Shown here: in pieces, positions 33,853-40,744 of the stretch
How the letters are laid out: every line of letters begins with the position of its first letter
Numbering within the stretch: position 1 is the stretch's first letter
Assembly: GCF_900107435.1 (NCBI RefSeq)
Contig: NZ_FNPZ01000001.1
Span: forward strand, 654,960 to 718,959
DNA: 64,000 nucleotides
Direction of reading: 5' to 3'
Origin: Herbiconiux ginsengi
GTDB lineage: Bacteria > Actinomycetota > Actinomycetes > Actinomycetales > Microbacteriaceae
Program-made: the position numbers and the translations under genes
The notes under the pieces: generated by a model
Told to the model about the DNA's origin: nothing
Database searches by the model: none
Seen by the model: only the letters and a program-made list of their open reading frames with translations

Positions 33853-34701
33853 TCAGCCGGCAGCGAGTTCTTTCGCCCGCGCCAACGCGGCATCCGTGGC
33901 GGCCGTGAAGAGGGCCGGGAGGTCGGCACCCTGGAGCACGGCGATCGCCCGTTCCGTGGTGCCTTTGGGGCTCGTCACCTGGATGCGGAGCTCGGTCGGG
34001 GTCTTGCCGGAGGCCACGAGGAGTTCGGATGCGCCGGCGAAGGTGCCGTTCACGAGCTCGGCCGCCTGTTCCTCGCTGAACCCCTTCTCCACAGCCGCAA
34101 CGGTCAGCGCTTCTATCAACAGAAACACGTAGGCCGGACCCGAACCCGAGATCGTGCTGAGAGCATCGAGCTGTGATTCCGGAACCTCGACAACCGTCCC
34201 CACCGTCTCGAACAGCGAGCGCACGAGCGCGAGATCGGCCTCGCTCGAACGCGTTCCGGCCGAGAGCCCCGTGACGGCGCGGCCGACCACGGCGGGCGTG
34301 TTCGGCATCGACCGCAGCACCGACACCGTGGAGGGCAGGTGAGCCTCGAAGGTCGCCACCGTGACGCCCGCCGCCACGCTCACCACGATCGCGCCGGGCT
34401 CGAGCGACGACGCGATCTCGTCGAGCAGCTCGGGCACCATCGCGGGCTTCACGGCCACGATCACGATCGCCGCTCCCGCGACCGCACGCCGGTTCGCCTC
34501 GGGGTCGTCGTCGGTCGCGAATGCGGTCACGCCCGGAGTGCCGGCCAATTCGGCGGCGCGTGCAGCCGAGCGGTTCGTCACCCGGATGCCGCCGACCACC
34601 TCGACCGTCGGAGCGAGCAAGCCGCTCAGCACGGCCCGGCCCATCGAGCCGGCGCCGAGCAGCGCGATGGAGGGAAGCTGGGTGGAGTCGGCGTGGGTCA
34701 T
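33853..34701 (-). CDS. proC: Pyrroline-5-carboxylate reductase
   Basis: A 282-aa NAD(P)H-dependent enzyme catalysing the last step of proline synthesis. The Rossmann motif IALLGAGSMGRAVLSGLL at the N-terminus, VKPAMVPELL, the VLRSMPNTPAVVG block and the C-terminal signature ISGSGPAYVFLLIEALTVAAVEKG plus TSPKGTTERAIAVL are intact. The length is typical. ATG is six bases after TAGGAT. The conserved proximity of proC, bldC-like and bS22 genes in Actinobacteria is partly kept: they lie about 4 kb apart here. Confidence 0.95.
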   Translation of the reverse strand: MTHADSTQLPSIALLGAGSMGRAVLSGLLAPTVEVVGGIRVTNRSAARAAELAGTPGVTAFATDDDPEANRRAVAGAAIVIVAVKPAMVPELLDEIASSLEPGAIVVSVAAGVTVATFEAHLPSTVSVLRSMPNTPAVVGRAVTGLSAGTRSSEADLALVRSLFETVGTVVEVPESQLDALSTISGSGPAYVFLLIEALTVAAVEKGFSEEQAAELVNGTFAGASELLVASGKTPTELRIQVTSPKGTTERAIAVLQGADLPALFTAATDAALARAKELAAG

Positions 34702-34750
34702 CAGACCATCCTAGGATTGGCGGCAGCGGCGCAACGGAAAGAGGGCATTC

Positions 34751-35713
34751 GTGAGCACTTCAGGTGGCAACAAGGCGATTCTCGCGGCCCTGGGCGCCAA
34801 CCTCGGCATCGCGCTCACGAAGTTCATCGCGTTCTTCTTCTCCGGTTCCTCCTCGATGCTCGCCGAGGGTGTGCACTCCCTCGCCGACTCCGGCAACCAG
34901 CTGCTCCTCTTGCTCGGAGGCCGCCAGGCGAAGAAGAAGGCCGACAAGGAGCATCCCTTCGGTTACGGGCGCGAACGCTACGTCTACGCCTTCGTGGTGT
35001 CGATCATCCTGTTCTCCGTCGGAGGCGTGTTCTCGATCTACGAGGGCATCGAGAAGCTGGCGGCGCCGCACCCGATCGAGAACGCCTGGCTGCCGATCCT
35101 GGTGCTCGTCATCGCAATGGTGCTCGAAGGCTTCTCGCTGCGCACCGCGGTGCGCGAGAGCAACCACTCCCGCGGCAAGCAGAGCTGGGTGCAGTTCGTG
35201 CGGCGCGCCAAGGCACCCGAGTTGCCGGTGGTGCTCCTCGAAGACACCGCGGCGCTGCTCGGCCTCGCCTTCGCGTTCATCGGCGTCGTGCTCTCGGTGA
35301 TCACGGGCAACGGAACGTGGGACGGCATCGGAACCCTGTTCATCGGCGCCCTGCTCGTCGCGGTGGCGGTCGTGCTCGGCATGGAGACGAAGAGCCTGCT
35401 GGTGGGCGAGGGCGCGAGCGATGCCGACACCGCCGCCATCATCGGCGCGATCGAGGCCACGCCGAACGTCGACCGGCTCATCCACATGAAGTCGCTCTAC
35501 CTCGGTCCCGACGAACTGCTCGTCGCCGCCAAGATCGCGCTGCCGCCCGAGAGCGAGTTGCGCGATGTGGCGGCCACAATCGACCAGGTGGAGGAGAACA
35601 TCCGCTCGGCCGTACCGATCGCACGCGTCATCTACATCGAGCCCGACGTCTACGTCGCTCCGGTCGAGATCGAGACCTCGACCGAGGCGATCATCATCAA
35701 GAGCACCGACTGA
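34751..35713 (+). CDS. Cation diffusion facilitator transporter
   Basis: A 320-aa CDF protein with about six spans and a cytoplasmic C-terminal ferredoxin-like domain (residues ~225-310, NVDRLIHMKSLYLGPDELLVAAKI). Metal-site motifs are HSLADSGNQ in span 2 (HxxxD type) and LEDTAALLG in span 5, where the usual His-Asp is Glu-Asp, as in the MMT/ZnT9-like branch. It exports a divalent metal (zinc, iron, manganese or cobalt not distinguishable). A long, charged loop HPFGYGRERYVYAF follows span 2. GTG start. An amidotransferase gene follows after 11 bases. Confidence 0.9.
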   Translation: MSTSGGNKAILAALGANLGIALTKFIAFFFSGSSSMLAEGVHSLADSGNQLLLLLGGRQAKKKADKEHPFGYGRERYVYAFVVSIILFSVGGVFSIYEGIEKLAAPHPIENAWLPILVLVIAMVLEGFSLRTAVRESNHSRGKQSWVQFVRRAKAPELPVVLLEDTAALLGLAFAFIGVVLSVITGNGTWDGIGTLFIGALLVAVAVVLGMETKSLLVGEGASDADTAAIIGAIEATPNVDRLIHMKSLYLGPDELLVAAKIALPPESELRDVAATIDQVEENIRSAVPIARVIYIEPDVYVAPVEIETSTEAIIIKSTD

Positions 35714-35724
35714 GCGAGACCGGG

Positions 35725-36468
35725 ATGCGCGCTGCTGTCATCCGGCACGAGCGGATGGTGTCGCTCGGCAACTTCGAGCCCGTGCTGCGGGCGCACGGCT
35801 ACGAGGTCGAGACCGTCGACGCGGATCTCGCCGAATCGTCGCCCGACGACTTCGCTGCCGCGTTGACCGCAGCGGCCGACGCCGAACTGCTCATCGTGCT
35901 CGGATCGGCCCGAAGTGTCCACGAGGCCGACCGCCACGCCTTCATCGCGCCCGAGATCGCCGTCGTGCGCGAGCGCCTCGCGGCCGCCCGGCCCACGCTC
36001 GGCGTCTGCTTCGGTGCGCAGCTGATCGCCGCTTCCCTCGGCGAAGAGGTGCGCCCGGGCGCCACCGTCGAGATCGGCTACCGCGAGGTGACACCGACGG
36101 AGGCCGGTCTCCACTCCCCGGTGCGGCACGTGGCCGGGGTTCCGGTGGCCGAATGGCACGGCGACACCTTCGACCTGCCGCCCGGAGTCGAGCTGCTCGC
36201 GTCGTCGTCCGCCTATGAGAACGAGGCATTCGGCATCGGAGACTGGATGCTCGCGGTGCAGTTCCATCCCGAACTCACCGACGAGATGCACGAGGAGTGG
36301 CTGGTGACCGATGCCGTCTACGTCGCCGCCGCGGGCTACGACCCCGAGGCGCTGCGGGCCGAGCGCGCCCGCTACGGCGAGGGAATGCAGGCGGCCTCAC
36401 AGCGGATGCTCGCCGAGTACCTCGAGCGCCTGCCGGCGCCCCACCCGTCGCCAGGTCGCGCGAAGTAG
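35725..36468 (+). CDS. Type 1 glutamine amidotransferase-like protein
   Basis: A 247-aa class I GATase: nucleophile Cys in LGVCFGAQLIAASLGEEV (near residue 95) and catalytic His-x-Glu in LAVQFHPELTDEM (near residue 180) are present; the first segment MVSLGNFEPVLRAHGYEVE matches stand-alone GMP-synthase-like amidotransferases. Substrate unknown; related proteins hydrolyse gamma-glutamyl compounds. A long overlapping upstream frame is a shadow of the CDF gene; ATG 35725 with a GGG just upstream is chosen. Probably cotranscribed with the CDF gene. Confidence 0.88.
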   Translation: MRAAVIRHERMVSLGNFEPVLRAHGYEVETVDADLAESSPDDFAAALTAAADAELLIVLGSARSVHEADRHAFIAPEIAVVRERLAAARPTLGVCFGAQLIAASLGEEVRPGATVEIGYREVTPTEAGLHSPVRHVAGVPVAEWHGDTFDLPPGVELLASSSAYENEAFGIGDWMLAVQFHPELTDEMHEEWLVTDAVYVAAAGYDPEALRAERARYGEGMQAASQRMLAEYLERLPAPHPSPGRAK

Positions 36469-36547
36469 GCGATACGGCATCCGCTGGAGCGACTTCGCGC
36501 TACCTCGCGCGTCGGTGGCTCGGCCCGGCGGGTGGGGCGGGCCCAAC

Positions 36548-36606
36548 GGGTGCGGCGGACGCGCTCAGCAGGGGCCAGGCGGGTGGGTGCGGCGGGCGCG
36601 GTCAGC
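36548..36606. repeat. G-rich direct repeat before tadA stop
   Basis: GGGTGCGGCGGACGCGCTCAGC (36548-36569) recurs with two changes at 36585-36606, 37 bases later, in the gap between the convergent amidotransferase and tadA genes; the second copy runs into the tadA stop. The surrounding 36520-36600 is G-rich on the + strand and low in complexity. No gene is seen here. Confidence 0.45.
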
Positions 36607-37105
36607 GCGTCGAGATCGGGCCGCGCCCGTCGCGGAAGAAGGCGGTGAGCAACTCGCCGCAGGCCTCGGCCTCGACCCCGGCCACCACCTCGACGCTGTG
36701 GTTCAGCCGCCGATCGCGCAGCACGTCGTAGACCGATCCGGCCGCGCCGGCCTTCTCGTCCCAGGCGCCGAACACCACGCGCGGGATACGCGCCGAGAGG
36801 ATCGCGCCGGCGCACATCACGCACGGCTCGAGCGTCACGATCAGGGTCGCGTCGGTGAGGTGCCAGTCGTCGAGCTTCCAGGACGCCTGGCGGATCGCGA
36901 CGATCTCGGCATGCGCCGTCGGATCCTGCCGCAGCTCGCGTTCGTTGCGGCCGACACCGATCACGGCACCCGATCCGTCGACGACGATCGCGCCGACCGG
37001 AACGTCTTCGGTCTCGAGCGCGGCGCGTGCTTCGTCGAGTGCGAGCCGCATCCAGTCGGACAAGACACCCGTTGCGGGCAGAGGGCTGGGCGACGAATCG
37101 GCCAC
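36602..37105 (-). CDS. tadA: tRNA adenosine(34) deaminase TadA
   Basis: A 167-aa zinc deaminase that makes inosine at the wobble position of tRNA-Arg(ACG). Active-site motifs are TAHAEIVAIRQA (HAE, near residue 62) and TLEPCVMCAGAI (PCxxC, near residue 92), with the RIPRVVFGAWDEKAGAAGS loop of TadA-type enzymes. GTG 37105 is chosen because GAGAGGA lies just upstream; an ATG six codons earlier is in frame. It is divergent from upp, a common neighbour in Actinobacteria. Confidence 0.93.
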   Translation of the reverse strand: MADSSPSPLPATGVLSDWMRLALDEARAALETEDVPVGAIVVDGSGAVIGVGRNERELRQDPTAHAEIVAIRQASWKLDDWHLTDATLIVTLEPCVMCAGAILSARIPRVVFGAWDEKAGAAGSVYDVLRDRRLNHSVEVVAGVEAEACGELLTAFFRDGRGPISTR

Positions 37106-37181
37106 GTCACATCCTCTCGTCATCAGGCGACAGGTTATATCGTCCTGCGGAGGAGGCGGTCGAGTCCAGTAGATTGACCGT

Positions 37182-37814
37182 ATGCGAGTACACGTTGCCG
37201 ATCACCCGCTCATCACGCACAAGCTGACGGTTCTGCGCGACGTGAACACGCCGTCGCCCACCTTCCGGTCTCTCGCCGAAGAGCTGGTGACGCTGCTCGC
37301 CTACGAGGCCACACGCAACGTGCGCGTGGAGCCGGTCACCATCCAGACGCCGGTGGCCGAAACCACGGGCGTCGCGATCAGCAGCCCGCGCCCGCTGGTG
37401 GTGCCGATCCTGCGCGCCGGTCTCGGCATGCTCGAAGGCATGGTGAAGCTGGTGCCGAGCGCCGAGGTCGGCTTCCTCGGCATGGTGCGCAATGAAGAGA
37501 CCCTCGAGCCCACCACCTATGCGGAGCGCCTGCCCGACGACCTCTCCGACCGCCAGTGCTTCGTGCTCGACCCGATGCTCGCCACCGGCGGCTCTCTGAG
37601 CGCCGCCATCGAGTTCCTCTTCAAGCGCGGAGCTCAGGATGTCACGGCCATCTGCCTCCTCGGTGCCCCCGAGGGTGTGGCGGCCCTCGAGAAGGCGACC
37701 GAGGGCCGGGATGTCACCCTCGTGCTCGGCGCCCTCGACGAGCGCCTCAACGAGAAGGGCTACATCGTCCCCGGCCTCGGCGACGCCGGCGACAGGTTGT
37801 ACGGAACCGTCTAG
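37182..37814 (+). CDS. upp: Uracil phosphoribosyltransferase
   Basis: A 210-aa enzyme salvaging uracil with PRPP to UMP. N-terminal [20 protein letters not shown], the [10 protein letters not shown] segment, the PRPP loop [16 protein letters not shown] (near residue 128) and the C-terminal [17 protein letters not shown] are diagnostic. ATG is six bases after TAGATT, so it is likely leaderless. A hairpin at 37931-37957 lies downstream. Confidence 0.96.
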   Translation: MRVHVADHPLITHKLTVLRDVNTPSPTFRSLAEELVTLLAYEATRNVRVEPVTIQTPVAETTGVAISSPRPLVVPILRAGLGMLEGMVKLVPSAEVGFLGMVRNEETLEPTTYAERLPDDLSDRQCFVLDPMLATGGSLSAAIEFLFKRGAQDVTAICLLGAPEGVAALEKATEGRDVTLVLGALDERLNEKGYIVPGLGDAGDRLYGTV

Positions 37815-37930
37815 CCGCAAGGTCGGCACTCGCCTCAAGCCCCCGGCACGAGACCGCAGGCCGCGGGCCGCGTTCAGACGACCCGGGGTGAGGGCGAGGC
37901 CGCGTCAGCGACCTCACCCGAACATGTCGC

Positions 37931-37957
37931 CTCGCGCCGCAGAAGCGGCGGCGCGAG
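37931..37957. terminator. Hairpin between convergent upp and DHA2 transporter genes
   Basis: CTCGCGCCGC (37931-37940) and GCGGCGGCGCGAG (37945-37957) pair with one small bulge around an AGAA loop, inside the 212-base gap of two converging genes. There is no T-tract, so it may be a weak bidirectional terminator. The rest of the gap holds nothing else I can identify. Confidence 0.5.
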
Positions 37958-38026
37958 CAAAGAGCGACGCGCGACCGCAGGCCGCGCATCGCGGGAACTG
38001 GCGAGGCGGTACCACCCCGAGCCCCT

Positions 38027-39562
38027 CTACTGTTCCGCACCTGCAGGGTCCGCCGTGGGCACAGCCGGCGCCGTATCCGAGTCACCCGCGTCATCCTCCG
38101 GCTCCTCGACGGCCCGCTTCCGCCGCACGAGATCCACCACCCCGATCGCCAGCGCCACCAGGATGAGTCCCAGCGTCACGAAGAACGCGTTGCGGAAGCC
38201 GTCGTGATACACCGACACGTTGTCGGCGTTCCCCGGACCCTCCCGGTAGAGCGTCGAGAAGAAGATCGACGAGGCCGCCGCCACACCCATGGCCGTGCCG
38301 ACGCGCTGCCCCACCTGCGCCATCGATCCGGCGACACCGCCCTCGGTCACCGGGATCTCGGCCAGGGTGAGCGTCTGGTTCGGCGAGATCACGAGCCCGC
38401 CCCCGGCCCCGGCGACCGCCATCGCCGCCGCCATCAGCCAGATCGACCAGCCCGCCGGCGGTAGCACCGCCGCGAGCAGCACCAGCACGAAACCGCAGAA
38501 GGCGATCACCAGCCCCAGCACCACGAGCGCCCGCCCGTAGCGGCCTACCAGCCGACCACCGATCAGCGAGGCGATCGCCGAGGTCAGCGCGAAGGAGATG
38601 CTCACCATCCCTGCGAACACCGGGGGAAAGCCCAACCCCTCCTGCAGGAACAGTGTGGTCAGCAAGAAGATGGCCGGAATGGCGGCGAAGTACGCCGTCG
38701 CCAGCAACAGTCCGTTGCGGTAGGAGCCGAGCGAGAACAATGAGAAATGGATGGCGGGCGACTTGCCGGCCGCCGCGTAGCGACGCTCCCACGCGACGAA
38801 CAGCACGACGCACACCGCGCATCCGAGCAGCCAGAACCAGCGCAAGGGGCTGTCGTCGGGCCCGCCCGTGGTGAGCACGAAGGGCAGCATGAAGCTGAAC
38901 ACGCTCGCTCCGAGCAGGAGGATGCCCACCAGGTCGAGGTTGCGCGGCCCGGGTTGATGGGGTTGCGTTCGCGGCAACAGCCGGAGGGCGAAGACGAGGG
39001 CCAGGATGCCGAGGGGCACGTTCATCCAGAACAACAGGCGCCAGCCATCCGTCTCGCCGCCGACCGCGATCAGCAGTCCACCGAGGGTGGGGCCGAACGC
39101 GGTCGCCACTCCGATCGTCGCGCCGAACATCCCGAACGCACGGCCGCGCTCCTCGCCTTGGAACAGCTGCTGCACGAGCCCCAGCACCTGCGGCATCTGC
39201 ACGCCCGCGGCGACGCCCTGCAGGATGCGAGCGATCAGGAGGATCTGGATGTTCGGCGCGATCGCGCACAGAGCGCTCGCCACGGTGAACGCGCTGAGCC
39301 CCACGACGAACATCACTTTGCGCGAATAGAGGTCGCCGAGCCGGCCCGACGGCACCAGGGCCAGGCCGAAGGCGAGCGCGTATCCCGACACGATGATCTG
39401 CAGTTCGCTCGAGCCCGCGCCCAGTGACTTCTCGATCGAGGGAAGACCGACGTTCACCTTCGACAGGTCGAGGATGGTCAGTGCCGCGACGGCTACGCAA
39501 ACGGCGAAGGCCTGCCAGCGAGCACGCCCCGACGCCGCGTTGAGCGGTGTGCTTGAAGCCAT
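38027..39562 (-). CDS. DHA2-type MFS drug transporter (EmrB/QacA-like)
   Basis: A 511-aa transporter with about fourteen spans, MFS motif A GRLGDLYSRKVM after span 2, the family-typical GRILQGVAAGVQMPQVLGLV (motif C region) and GGLVISPNQTLTLAEIP. Members are proton antiporters for cationic drugs or antibiotics; the substrate is unknown. The cytoplasmic tail is acidic (EEPEDDAGDSDTAP). ATG is seven bases after TAGATT. It is divergent from the leader-peptide promoter at 39599, which is only about 30 bases from its start, so the two promoters are back to back. Confidence 0.9.
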   Translation of the reverse strand: MASSTPLNAASGRARWQAFAVCVAVAALTILDLSKVNVGLPSIEKSLGAGSSELQIIVSGYALAFGLALVPSGRLGDLYSRKVMFVVGLSAFTVASALCAIAPNIQILLIARILQGVAAGVQMPQVLGLVQQLFQGEERGRAFGMFGATIGVATAFGPTLGGLLIAVGGETDGWRLLFWMNVPLGILALVFALRLLPRTQPHQPGPRNLDLVGILLLGASVFSFMLPFVLTTGGPDDSPLRWFWLLGCAVCVVLFVAWERRYAAAGKSPAIHFSLFSLGSYRNGLLLATAYFAAIPAIFLLTTLFLQEGLGFPPVFAGMVSISFALTSAIASLIGGRLVGRYGRALVVLGLVIAFCGFVLVLLAAVLPPAGWSIWLMAAAMAVAGAGGGLVISPNQTLTLAEIPVTEGGVAGSMAQVGQRVGTAMGVAAASSIFFSTLYREGPGNADNVSVYHDGFRNAFFVTLGLILVALAIGVVDLVRRKRAVEEPEDDAGDSDTAPAVPTADPAGAEQ

Positions 39563-39598
39563 GACGTCGAATCTATACCGAGAGCAACGATCCGGCGC

Positions 39599-39629
39599 TT
39601 GACAATTCGCCCACGCATCGGGTTAGCTT
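39599..39629 (+). promoter_or_regulatory. Sigma-A-type promoter of leaderless leader peptide
   Basis: TTGACA (39599-39604) and TAGCTT (39624-39629) are near-consensus -35 and -10 elements, with a 19-base spacer (18 if TTAGCT is used). The predicted transcription start falls on the ATG of the small ORF at 39636, implying a leaderless message. Confidence 0.7.
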
Positions 39630-39635
39630 CTGTCT

Positions 39636-39737
39636 ATGACTGACAAGGTGCACACCCTGACCTCCTTTGAGGCTCCTGGGCATGCCGGCATGATGATGGC
39701 CGGCGCCGTCGTCATGTGTTGTCGAATGTGTCGCTAA
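39636..39737 (+). CDS. Leaderless Cys-rich leader peptide (33 aa)
   Basis: A short ORF, MTDKVHTLTSFEAPGHAGMM continuing to ...MAGAVVMCCRMCR, ending with three Cys in seven residues. It starts six bases after a -10 element, so it would be translated from the first base of the mRNA. In mycobacteria, leaderless short ORFs ending in clustered Cys codons act as cysteine-responsive attenuators of downstream genes (polycysteine leaders). Here 172 bases of potentially structured RNA separate it from a winged-helix regulator gene, not a sulfur gene. Attenuation is inferred from this resemblance. Confidence 0.65.
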   Translation: MTDKVHTLTSFEAPGHAGMMMAGAVVMCCRMCR

Positions 39738-39833
39738 CGAGACAATCTCGACGAGCACCCCTCCACCTCTCAGCCTCATCCCGCTGATCGAACGGTGCAG
39801 GTGCTCCGCATCCGGAACTCTCCGGTGCAGCCC

Positions 39834-39887
39834 GGACTCTCATCGCAGTCCGTAGCCTGACACATCTCCGACCCGCTCAGACGGGTC
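39834..39887 (+). promoter_or_regulatory. Candidate attenuator hairpins before winged-helix gene
   Basis: Between the leader peptide and the regulator gene, GGACT/AGTCC (39834-39851) and GACCCG/CGGGTC (39870-39887) can form successive hairpins, the second ending 22 bases before the regulator ATG. Nearby GCATCCGG/CCGGTGC (around 39808-39828) gives an alternative pairing. They could couple leader translation to expression of the downstream gene; none has a clear T-tract. Confidence 0.4.
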
Positions 39888-39909
39888 ACTTCAGCTGAGG
39901 ACAACTCTC

Positions 39910-40608
39910 ATGTCGATCGCCCACCTCGATTCCCGCCCCGCCACCATCACGCCGATCAGCCGCGTCGGAGACGCCGCCCCGGCCGCCCCCCGCATCCGCG
40001 CCGTGCCCGAGGGCACCGAAGCCCGCGGCTTCGTGCTCTACGTCGGCATCGACGAAGACAAGGCCGCCGCCGCCGGCACCGACCTCGGTCGCATCGTCGA
40101 GGCGCTCAAGGCCCTCGCCGCCGAACTCGCTCCCTCCTCCGAGACTTACGCCGCGGTCGCCCTCGCGCCGCGCGGCGCCGGCGGCCGTGACGTCGACGTG
40201 GTGCGCCTTGCCCTCCAGGACCCGACGGCGCTCGCCAAGCACCGCCAGATTCCGGATGCGCAGGACCGCGCCCGCGACGGCGTCGTGGTCGACCTGAGCC
40301 GTAAGCGCGTGCTGCTCGACAACACCGCCGCGAACCTCACCTACAAGGAGTTCGAACTGCTGCAGTACCTCGTGCTGCGTGAGGGTCGCACCATCGAGCG
40401 CGCCGAACTGATCAGCGCGCTGTGGAGCGCCGGCGACGAAGAGGTGCCGAACGAGCGCACCATCGACGTGCACGTGCGTCGTCTGCGCTCCAAGCTCGGC
40501 GACTACGAGGACATCGTGCGCACCGTGCGCGGCGTCGGATACCGCTTCGACCGCCACGCCGACGTCTCGGTGCGCCACACCTCGACCCCCTCCCCCGACC
40601 TCTTCTGA
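39910..40608 (+). CDS. Winged-helix regulator with OmpR/PhoB output domain but no receiver
   Basis: 232 aa. The C-terminal ~100 residues are a Trans_reg_C winged helix: LTYKEFELLQYLVLREGRTI, RAELISALWS, NERTIDVHVRRLRSKLGD and TVRGVGYRFD. The N-terminal ~115 residues contain FVLYVGIDEDKAAAAGTDLG but no receiver DD...D...K set, so phosphorylation by a histidine kinase is unlikely and none is adjacent. GAGGA lies nine bases before ATG. Upstream are the leader peptide and hairpins; downstream is a sortase-anchored phosphatase, which may be its target by proximity. Its signal is unknown. Confidence 0.85.
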   Translation: MSIAHLDSRPATITPISRVGDAAPAAPRIRAVPEGTEARGFVLYVGIDEDKAAAAGTDLGRIVEALKALAAELAPSSETYAAVALAPRGAGGRDVDVVRLALQDPTALAKHRQIPDAQDRARDGVVVDLSRKRVLLDNTAANLTYKEFELLQYLVLREGRTIERAELISALWSAGDEEVPNERTIDVHVRRLRSKLGDYEDIVRTVRGVGYRFDRHADVSVRHTSTPSPDLF

Positions 40609-40744
40609 CCGCACCCCACTGTTCGACACCTGTTTCCTCCCCGCTCGGATGGGGGTGGGGCTCGGGTCTCCTTCGAGTTCGAGAGTGGAGATTCTCCGTG
40701 CACACGGATGAATCCCCGCACCGAACCGAGAGGAAACAAGGTCA

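Noticed and set aside
40609-40744. Riboswitch before the sortase-anchored phosphatase
   Set aside because: C-rich/G-rich stretches can pair, but no known riboswitch core could be recognised and the gap is only 136 bases.
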